Shown here: one piece after another, positions 1 through 6,200 of the stretch
How positions within the stretch are numbered: position 1 is the first letter of the stretch
Layout: every line of letters starts with the position of its first letter
Origin: an uncultured Clostridia bacterium
Lineage (GTDB): Bacteria > Bacillota > Clostridia > Christensenellales > Borkfalkiaceae
NCBI GenBank assembly: GCA_934247935.1
Contig: CAKQKE010000015.1
Location: 1-11,354, forward strand
Reading direction: 5' to 3'
DNA: 11,354 nt
Translations under genes and position numbers: made by a program
The notes under the pieces: model-generated
Database searches by the model: none
What the model was told of the DNA's origin: nothing
What the model saw: the letters and a program-made list of their open reading frames with translations, nothing else

Positions 1-1203
1 AATCAATACTTTTCGGAAGAACTTACGCAAAAAGTCAATCGCGGACTGAAAGAGAGTTGGCGCAAAGGCAAAGCCACGGGCGGACAAGATATTTTCGGCT
101 ATGACGTCGTTGACAAAAAATACGTTGTAAACGAATACGAAAGCAAAATCGTCGAAGACGCGTTTCTGATGTATTCACAGGGTTACAAGGCAGTTGCCAT
201 TGCGGATAAATTCAAGGAATGCGGTTGTCGCAGAAAAAACGGAAAACTCGTAGACCACAAATACTTGTATTTCATTCTGCACAACAAAAGATATACAGGC
301 GTTGTCGAACACCAAGGAGAATTATACGACAATATCTTTCCGAGAATCATATCGGACGAACTTTGGAACAAGGTAAACGCAATCAACGAAGAAAACAAAA
401 TTGCTCCGAGCCGTAAAAAAGAGATTTTCGACTATATCCTTTCTGGCAAACTTATATGCGGAGATTGTAAGCATAGAATGGGCGGTGAAAGCGGAACTTC
501 TCATACGGGTGCAATTCATTACTACTATATTTGCCTTTCAAAACGTCGCAAGCGTGCAAAGTGTAATATGGGTAGAGTGCAAAAACAGTTTATTGAAGAT
601 ACGGTGATAAACGCAACGACTCAAATGCTATCGAGCGTGAACAATATCAAGAAGATTGCGCAAAGCATATACAACGTACATAAAAAAGAAACCGCAGACA
701 ACACGGCTTTGAAACTAATTGAAAAGAAACGCTCTGAGGCGGTAAAAGCGCAGAATAATATCGTTAAGGCAATCGAGCAAGGCATAATCACCGAAACGAC
801 GAAAAGACGTCTGACCGAACTTGAAAATCTAATATCGCAATACGACGTGGAAATCATTAAAGAAAAAGCCCGCAGTTACACATACTTAACTGCGGACGAT
901 ATAGAGATGTTTTTAAGTAAATTCGTGTTTGATAACACTGACGATATAAAAGTGCGAAAACTAATAGTAAATGCGTTTATACGGGAAGTGATACTCTATG
1001 ACGATGAGATAGTAATAACCTACAACTTTACAGATAGCCCCGAACACCTAAAACTAACGAAAGAACACGTTGTAAAAACAGAAAAAAAGATAGAAACGGC
1101 GGATAAAACCGCTGTTTCTTCTAACACAGGTTCGTACAAATTATGCCACACGGCACCAACAAAACGGCGGGCAGTTTTTGCCCGTTTTTTTGTTTATACT
1201 TGA
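1..1203 (+). CDS. Large serine recombinase, C-terminal part (5' end outside window)
   Basis: Site-specific DNA recombinase of the large serine integrase/transposase type, which integrates or excises mobile elements. The frame is open from base 1, so the N-terminal catalytic resolvase domain lies off the left edge; residues 1-20 look like the end of its long helix (YFSEELTQKVNRGLKESW). Residues about 25-130 match the Recombinase domain (GKATGGQDIFGY; LYFILHNKRYTGVV; IISDELWNKV). A zinc ribbon follows, with Cys codons at 457, 466, 532 and 562 (CGDC, ICL, KCN). Residues about 200-285 are a charged helical, coiled-coil-like stretch. The visible 400 residues agree with a full length near 550. The last 60 residues are atypical and are encoded across a stem-loop and an intrinsic terminator; there is no earlier stop. 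It may belong to an integrative element extending leftward. The family call is firm; the element and its target site are unknown. Confidence 0.93.
   Translation, partial: NQYFSEELTQKVNRGLKESWRKGKATGGQDIFGYDVVDKKYVVNEYESKIVEDAFLMYSQGYKAVAIADKFKECGCRRKNGKLVDHKYLYFILHNKRYTGVVEHQGELYDNIFPRIISDELWNKVNAINEENKIAPSRKKEIFDYILSGKLICGDCKHRMGGESGTSHTGAIHYYYICLSKRRKRAKCNMGRVQKQFIEDTVINATTQMLSSVNNIKKIAQSIYNVHKKETADNTALKLIEKKRSEAVKAQNNIVKAIEQGIITETTKRRLTELENLISQYDVEIIKEKARSYTYLTADDIEMFLSKFVFDNTDDIKVRKLIVNAFIREVILYDDEIVITYNFTDSPEHLKLTKEHVVKTEKKIETADKTAVSSNTGSYKLCHTAPTKRRAVFARFFVYT
1092..1119 (+). other. Stem-loop inside the recombinase 3' end
   Basis: An inverted repeat of 11 base pairs: arm 1092-1102 pairs with 1109-1119 around a six-base loop (ATAAAA), with one G.T wobble at 1098/1113. 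It is followed by only a short pyrimidine run (TTCTT), so it is not a classical terminator by itself. It lies within the codons for KIETADKTAVS of the recombinase, where the protein stops looking family-typical. It could be an older 3' boundary, an RNA stability element or chance. Confidence 0.5.
1168..1191 (+). terminator. Intrinsic terminator overlapping the recombinase stop region
   Basis: Stem CGGGCA (1168-1173) pairs perfectly with TGCCCG (1179-1184) around the loop GTTTT and is followed by TTTTTTT (1185-1191). It sits 10 bases before the TGA stop at 1201-1203, so the last recombinase codons are read across the hairpin and T tract. Together with the stem-loop at 1092-1119 it should end recombinase transcription and insulate the next gene. 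Confidence 0.85.
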
Positions 1204-1337
1204 AAAGCAGGACGAGAACGGAGAAACACATTTCAAAACAACGTAAAAAGTGCGAAAAACGGCAACGTTTCGACGACGGTTTAATTTATTATAAAATAAA
1301 AATTTACAAAAGACGTATTTTCTCGTTACATAAATAA

Positions 1338-1366
1338 TTGACTGACGGTTTAAGTTATGTTACAAT
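1338..1366 (+). promoter_or_regulatory. Sigma-A type promoter for the 1490 lipoprotein gene
   Basis: TTGACT (1338-1343) and TACAAT (1361-1366) are separated by 17 bases, each box being one mismatch from consensus. Transcription should begin near 1373, giving a 5' leader of about 117 bases before the ATG at 1490. Upstream, 1204-1337 holds no gene I can support, only an AT-rich stretch and a five-base-pair hairpin (1257-1270). Confidence 0.8.
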
Positions 1367-1384
1367 ATGCTCGATAATAAAAAA

Positions 1385-1428
1385 TGCATTTCTACGTTTG
1401 AAAAAAATCGGTTTTGCTTGAAAATGCA
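1385..1428 (+). promoter_or_regulatory. Possible leader hairpin in the 5' UTR
   Basis: TGCATTTC (1385-1392) can pair with GAAAATGCA (1420-1428) as seven contiguous pairs plus one across a single-base bulge, enclosing an A/T-rich loop. It lies in the leader just downstream of the predicted start near 1373. No known riboswitch architecture is recognisable in 1373-1475. It could affect mRNA stability or be chance in AT-rich DNA. Confidence 0.3.
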
Positions 1429-1489
1429 CTTGCTGTTTTTCGCGTGCTTTCTGACAAAACCTCGCAATTTAAAATAGAAGGAGTATATT

Positions 1490-2593
1490 ATGAGAAAGTT
1501 AATCGCAACGTTTCTTACTTTGATTATGGCTTGCGGGCTTGTCGCTTTTACGGCGTGCTCGGACAAAAACAATTCTCAGCCGGGTTTGCCCAAGCATAAA
1601 ATTACCGTTCAATCTACCCAAGAATGCGCGGTTTCCGTAGACAAAGAAAAAGCGGAATTTGCCGAAACCGTCACCGTTACTCTCGACCTTAAAGTTACCG
1701 ACAAATACGTCGATAGGGTGACTTACAACGGAAACAGCGCAACTAAACGTTCGGAAAACACTTATGATTTCCTTATGGGAAACGACGACGTGGTTGTTGC
1801 TGTAGAACTTAAATCGTATCAACAAAAACTTTCCGATTCAAACGGTTTTGCGACTTTTCTCTTAAATAATCCCACGACTCTCGCAAAAAATAACGGTTTT
1901 GTCGATTTAACAGTGTCGTTAAACGGAAGTTATATGACAATTCTCAACTGGGAAATTAAATCTACAAACCAAGCGGCAATACCGGGGTCGAGCGTTAAAA
2001 ATTCTTATACCGACCTTACCGAAACCGGGGCAATTTCCGCAAGGACGCAAACGGGAAGTTACAGCAACGTAATCACTGCGCTTACAATAAGCGTCGATAC
2101 CGATAAAATCACAAGCGGGAAAACTTTTCTTCTTATAGACCTTCAGAACGGAAACGTTTCATCGCAAAAAGCAAATTTAGCAGTGGAAATTTCCGTGGCG
2201 GATGAAATCGTAACCACCAAATGGCACGAGACGTTGATTTTCGACGTTTCCGCGCTTTCGGGTAAAATGCAACAAGGTAAATTCAACGTATACGTCACCG
2301 ACCACGATTATGTCACGGGCAGCGACAATCAAGAGTATCAAAATTTTATAGACGTAAGTGCCGATGCAGACGGCAATGTTAAAGTTGAAATAGAGTATGT
2401 GCCCAATCGCAGATATTACGTTGCGTTTTGGGTTGTAAACGACGATGGTTCGACCACATGTTATAAACTTCTCGATACGGTAGGCTCGGGCTCGAGTACG
2501 ACGGGATTTAATCAACTTAAAAACAGCATGCTTACGCTTATTTCCGACGGACAAACGCTTGAATTGACCGTCACAAACGAAATAATACACTGA
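1490..2593 (+). CDS. Predicted surface lipoprotein with one InlB-like (Flg_new_2-type) repeat
   Basis: A 367-residue protein predicted to be exported and lipid-anchored. Its signal peptide has MRK, a hydrophobic core and the lipobox-like FTAC with Cys23. The start is supported by AGAAGGAG (1476-1483) six bases before the ATG and by the promoter at 1338-1366. Residues about 37-108 resemble the bacterial repeat family related to InlB B-repeats: ITVQSTQECAVSV, then VTVTLDL, VDRVTYNGNS and a DVVVAVELK ending. The remaining 260 residues look beta-rich and I do not recognise them; motifs include GSYSNVITALTISVD, LIFDVSALSGKMQQGK and RRYYVAFWVVNDDGS. No catalytic motif is evident, so an adhesive or structural surface role is only a guess. 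It appears monocistronic: 689 bases separate it from the next lipoprotein, and I find no GC-rich terminator right after the stop. Confidence 0.88.
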   Translation: MRKLIATFLTLIMACGLVAFTACSDKNNSQPGLPKHKITVQSTQECAVSVDKEKAEFAETVTVTLDLKVTDKYVDRVTYNGNSATKRSENTYDFLMGNDDVVVAVELKSYQQKLSDSNGFATFLLNNPTTLAKNNGFVDLTVSLNGSYMTILNWEIKSTNQAAIPGSSVKNSYTDLTETGAISARTQTGSYSNVITALTISVDTDKITSGKTFLLIDLQNGNVSSQKANLAVEISVADEIVTTKWHETLIFDVSALSGKMQQGKFNVYVTDHDYVTGSDNQEYQNFIDVSADADGNVKVEIEYVPNRRYYVAFWVVNDDGSTTCYKLLDTVGSGSSTTGFNQLKNSMLTLISDGQTLELTVTNEIIH

Positions 2594-2595
2594 AT

Positions 2596-2718
2596 TTAAA
2601 ACCTTTAAAAGCCGAATTTGTATGCCGAATTGAGTGTTTTTGCGATAGAAAAATATTATTTATTGAAATAGTATGTTTTTGCTCGGCAGAATTTTGGTTT
2701 TTTCATAAAAGGTTTTAA
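2596..2718. repeat. Long-range 11-base inverted repeat downstream of the lipoprotein gene
   Basis: TTAAAACCTTT (2596-2606) is the exact reverse complement of AAAGGTTTTAA (2708-2718), with 101 bases between the arms. The left arm begins three bases after the lipoprotein stop. The arms could enclose the 3' UTR of the 1490 transcript or border a small inserted segment. In DNA this AT-rich chance is a real alternative. Confidence 0.4.
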
Positions 2719-2783
2719 GCGTTAAAAAATGGAGTATAGCAAAAAGATTTTTGTGTAAAAGATAGAGTTTTTCGCACATATGG

Positions 2784-2797
2784 TTTTAAATTTAAAA
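2784..2797. repeat. Perfect 14-base AT palindrome
   Basis: TTTTAAATTTAAAA reads identically on both strands. It lies in the gap between the two lipoprotein genes, about 190 bases upstream of the promoter at 2985. It could be a binding site for a dimeric regulator, but such palindromes also arise by chance in AT-rich spacers. Confidence 0.45.
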
Positions 2798-2905
2798 ATA
2801 AAATTTAATAAATGGTTTGCGTTCCACAGGGAGAACATAAAAAAAGCGGATGTGCTGAAACGGACAAGTTAGAATCAAATAAAACATGAGTGATAGAATC
2901 ACCCG

Positions 2906-2953
2906 GAAAATTGATGGTATTAGATTTCAAAATATAATAAAGAGTCAATTTTC
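2906..2953. repeat. Nine-base inverted repeat upstream of the 2985 promoter
   Basis: GAAAATTGA (2906-2914) pairs exactly with TCAATTTTC (2945-2953); inside, TATTA (2918-2922) can pair with TAATA (2935-2939), extending an interrupted stem. The structure ends about 30 bases before the -35 box at 2985, a suitable place for an operator. The function is unknown. Confidence 0.4.
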
Positions 2954-2984
2954 AGATATTCTACATATCATAGCGTATTAAAAC

Positions 2985-3013
2985 TTGAAAAATAAAAAAT
3001 TTTGTGCTATAAT
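2985..3013 (+). promoter_or_regulatory. Strong extended -10 promoter upstream of the giant lipoprotein
   Basis: TTGAAA (2985-2990), a 17-base spacer and a consensus TATAAT (3008-3013) preceded by TG at 3005-3006 (extended -10, TGCTATAAT). Transcription should begin near 3020. The first downstream elements are the mini-ORF (3133) and a strong terminator (3153-3189), so the transcript may be a self-contained RNA of about 170 bases. It reaches the gene at 3283 only by read-through. Confidence 0.75.
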
Positions 3014-3094
3014 ATGCATAATAGTCTTTAGTAGCAATACCGAAACATCAAAAATTATTTTAGAAAGAGGCAGTACAAGAATAAAAACCAACAC

Positions 3095-3183
3095 AGTAAA
3101 AAACTAAAACTCGCGACGGGAGGTAACCGCCTATGAATTACGTTTAGATTACAAGCGCAGAGAAAGAACTTTTTCCTTGCGCT
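3095..3183 (-). ncRNA. Possible antisense RNA opposite the mini-ORF transcript
   Basis: On the minus strand a promoter-like pair (boxes at 3218-3213 and 3195-3190) would start an RNA near 3183. It would run through the complement of the terminator hairpin and mini-ORF. A weak five-pair hairpin (GGCGG at 3131-3127 with CCGTC at 3119-3115) is followed by a T-rich run (3110-3098), giving a possible end. Such a convergent antisense RNA of about 85-90 bases is the arrangement known for type I toxin-antitoxin loci. This is inferred from motifs only. Confidence 0.25.
3133..3147 (+). CDS. Four-codon mini-ORF (MNYV) with a strong Shine-Dalgarno; leader peptide or decayed toxin gene
   Basis: GGGAGGT (3118-3124) lies nine bases before ATG-AAT-TAC-GTT-TAG and is the best ribosome binding site in this gap. 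The ORF stops after four codons and a terminator begins six bases later. Two readings fit. First, a leader peptide whose translation affects the hairpin at 3153-3184; however, four codons with no repeated regulatory codon make classic attenuation unlikely. Second, the truncated start of a tiny membrane toxin: from memory, putative holin-like toxins of Clostridia often start M(N/E)YVT after a similar GGAGGT...CCGCC context, and here codon 5 is a stop. I favour the second reading weakly. Confidence 0.35.
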   Translation: MNYV

Positions 3184-3189
3184 TTTTTT
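3153..3189 (+). terminator. Strong intrinsic terminator between the mini-ORF and the giant gene
   Basis: AAGCGCA (3153-3159) pairs perfectly with TGCGCTT (3178-3184). The stem can extend inside by GAAA (3162-3165) with TTTC (3172-3175), and a T tract runs to 3189. It lies within the presumed leader of the 3283 gene, 93 bases before its start. The giant gene therefore depends on read-through, on conditional antitermination, or on its own promoter after 3190, where I see no convincing pair of boxes. Confidence 0.85.
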
Positions 3190-3218
3190 ATTGTTTACGA
3201 AAACAATTTCAATGGCAA
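3190..3218 (-). promoter_or_regulatory. Possible minus-strand promoter, overlapping a perfect hairpin
   Basis: Read on the minus strand, TTGCCA (3218-3213) and AACAAT (3195-3190) are spaced by 17 bases; the -35 matches consensus at five of six positions and the -10 at four of six. It points leftward into the terminator and mini-ORF. The -10 box lies in the perfect dyad ATTGTTT-ACGA-AAACAAT (3190-3207), which could be an operator for transcription in either direction. Confidence 0.35.
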
Positions 3219-3282
3219 TTAACATAAATTAAAAAACTAAATGGAGAATAGAATTAAATAGAGTAAAAGACAGGAGATTTAT

Positions 3283-6200
3283 ATGAGGAATAAAATCGTA
3301 AAAGCGATAATAGTCGTTTTACTTGTTATGCTTACTACAAGTACCGTCTGTTTTATGTCTGCGTGTTCTTGCGGCGGCAACAACAATAACAAAGTTACCA
3401 TTACGTTTGTCACAAACGGTGGGAAAGAAATTGCCCCGATAACGCTTAAAAAAGGAAAGAAACTCACTCTCCCGATGGCAGAAAAAGACGGAAGAGTCTT
3501 TACGGACTGGTATTACGACGATAGTTTTACAAGCGTTTGTCCAAAAAAAATAACCGCAAAAAAGGACGAAACGCTTTATGCCCGTTACGGTGCAGTTTTA
3601 ACTTTTGTTACCAACGGCGGTACGGAAATCGAGCCGAGAACATATTTTGAAGGCGAAGAAATAGGAAGTCTTCCCGTATCGTATAAAAACGGATTTTCTT
3701 TCGGCGGTTGGTATTATGACGCAGAACACAGTCAAACCGTCGGGAAAAAAGACAATATAGAATACGCACTGACGGTATATGCAAGGTTTTCGGAAAAATC
3801 CGAAACGATAAGAAAACTTACAAGCGTAAAAAACGTTTCTTTATCCCCTGTTGTCGAAGTAAAGACCGACGGTATTGTTTTGCATAACGACAATATATCA
3901 GATTACATATCTTTCATTTCGTCGAGCGGAGAAAAAATATCCCTCATTTGTGGCCCGTCGGAAAACGGGGTTTACATCGTCGAACCCAACAAAAATCTAT
4001 CGGAGGGTATGACGTATTCTGCAAAAACTTTATCTTCTTTGCTGAAAATTATCGCCATTGACGGAAACGACACGGAAAATGCAGACGAAGTGACCATAAC
4101 CACGAATAAAGAAGAAAAAGACGTGCTTGAGAAAAAGCCGTCAATTCATCTCACTTCATCCGAACTTGCCAAATGGGAAGAAAACGTTTACGTTTATATG
4201 GACGCGGGGCTTGAAAAGGACGTAAACAGAATCGTTGCGAGAACGGATAAAGAAATTAACGTCGGCTCGATAGTAACCGTCGGCGAAAAATCTACGGCGC
4301 AAGACACCGATTATATTTGCAAGGTAATATCCGTCAAAAAGGAGAGAATGCAATATGTTGTCGGTTCGGATATTAAAGAAGACGAATTTTATGTATTGGA
4401 CGTTGTTACTCCTAACGTAGACGACGTTTATTACGATATAGATATATACGGAGAAAAACAGGCACAACTTGAAGGAGTGATAAATCTTTCTGCTGAAACG
4501 ATTGCGGAAAACGTGGAAAAGAATGAAGGTGTCGTGATGCTTAAAAACGCAGTCCGAAACGCCGTCGCGCAGTCGCCTACGATAATCGACTATACAAAGG
4601 CTCTTTCCGAAAGGGAAAAAGCGGCGGTTGTCGCGGCAATCGCAGGTTTTGAATTTCAGAAGCCCAAAGTCAGAATCGATATAAAAGGAACGGTTCTTGC
4701 TTTCGAGATAGAACTCGGCGGCGAAATACAGGTTAAAAATTTCAAAGTGGGCGTTTCAGTTACGATAAAAAACAGAACGCAGGTAGATTACAGGTACACG
4801 ATTTGCAAATCCGGACTTGTAACGCTGAATCCGCTTTTATGGTTCTATACCGATATTAAGGTCGATCTCGCAAACGATTTTTCGATTTCGCTTGCCGCTA
4901 CTGCGGAATTTGCGGACGCTAAGGACGACATTCACGGAATCGTTGACATTACCGACGAAGTAGAATACGTTATGGACATCGCCAAGGACGGACAAAACAA
5001 GTTTGCCGAAGCGATCACGGGAAGTCCTCTGTGGGATGACGACGAACTCGAATACGTCGATATTTTCAGCATACCGCTTGGGCAAATTCCGTTGCCTGTA
5101 CCCGTTGTTTCGCTTATGCTGGAATTTAACGTAGTAGGTTCTTTGGGCGCGCGCGCCGGTTTGTACGTCGAATTTGCTCATCATTACGTTGAAACGACGA
5201 CACTTACGAACGGGGAAAGCGCGGACGGCAACAACGGCAAACCGGTGATGTACAAAGAGTTTAAGTTTTTAAGGGACACGACGGCAAACGAGATAGAACT
5301 TTCGATTGCACTCAAAGGTCAGGTTGGTTTCCGTTGCGGACTCGAAGCGAAGTTGTCTTTGTCCGTTTTAAAACTCAATAACGTTGCGGCGGTATACGTT
5401 TCCTTCCGTTTCGGACCTTATATCGAACTCAGCGGACTCGTCAACTTCCGTTATTCTTACGACGCCGTAAACAAAATTTCCGAAACGCATTTGTACGGCG
5501 GAATGTATCTGGAAGTCGGCTTATTTGTCAATGCGAAAATCGGGGCAAAATTCCTCGTTTACGACTTGAATACTGACATTTTCGATAAAAAAATCCCGTT
5601 ATACGGCGTAGGAGACAGACTCATTCCGCTTGGTTTTGCCGAACAGTCGAACTTGCCCGAAAACCCCTACGTTACCACTACGCGTTACGGCGGAGTGAGA
5701 ATGAACGGCGTGCAGATGAAATATCTCGATATCGTCACCGGCGAAGAGGTTGTAGATAATGCGCTCAGAAACAGATACGGGGCGCAGTTGTGGTACGAAT
5801 TCGAGTTTGTCGACGAGCCCGATTATCAGACGAGGGATTATGACAAATACGTAACCATCAACAACGGAAGCCCGATCATAAGCAGAAACTTCCCGTTCAA
5901 ATCGCTGAAATACGTAATCAAAGTGAAACTTCTGCCGCGGCACGGCGTTTACGCGAGCGGAATCGAACGGATTTTCTATGTGGAATACAGAAATCCCGAC
6001 GGCAGAGATTACGCCGTTATGAACAACGAATTCCGCAACGAATATTACGCAGGCGGCGGCTCGACTCATTCCGAAGTTCTGGCGCGGCTTTCGTATCTCG
6101 AGGGCGAACAGGTCGTTCCGCCCGATTTCTCCGAAGACGAACTGCCCGTCCGTCAGGGGTATTATCTCGACCTTAACGACCTCTGGGAAAAATACTTCCC

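Larger units (their letters stand above)
2594..2984. other. AT-rich intergenic region with inverted repeats, no supported gene
   Basis: This stretch follows the lipoprotein stop and holds no gene I can defend. It contains an 11-base perfect inverted repeat (2596-2606 with 2708-2718), an AT palindrome (2784-2797), a small dyad GTGAT-AGA-ATCAC (2890-2902) and a nine-base inverted repeat (2906-2914 with 2945-2953). A 31-residue reading frame at 2886-2981 has no Shine-Dalgarno and no recognisable sequence. No GC-rich hairpin with a T tract is seen, so termination of the upstream gene is unclear. Confidence 0.6.

Noticed and set aside
1143..1337. 64-codon plus-strand frame overlapping the recombinase end
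   Set aside because: It starts inside the recombinase, runs through an intrinsic terminator and has no RBS or family resemblance.
1373..1489. Riboswitch in the leader of the 1490 lipoprotein gene
   Set aside because: Only one weak hairpin is present, with no conserved aptamer motif and no terminator or RBS-sequestering stem.
2886..2981. Possible 31-residue small protein starting MSDRITRKID
   Set aside because: No Shine-Dalgarno precedes the ATG, no promoter is evident just upstream, and the frame covers the inverted repeat at 2906-2953. A chance frame is more likely, though a decayed gene cannot be excluded.
3120..3189. Classic amino-acid attenuator
   Set aside because: The four-codon ORF has no run of regulatory codons, the downstream gene is a surface protein, and I see no alternative antiterminator hairpin.
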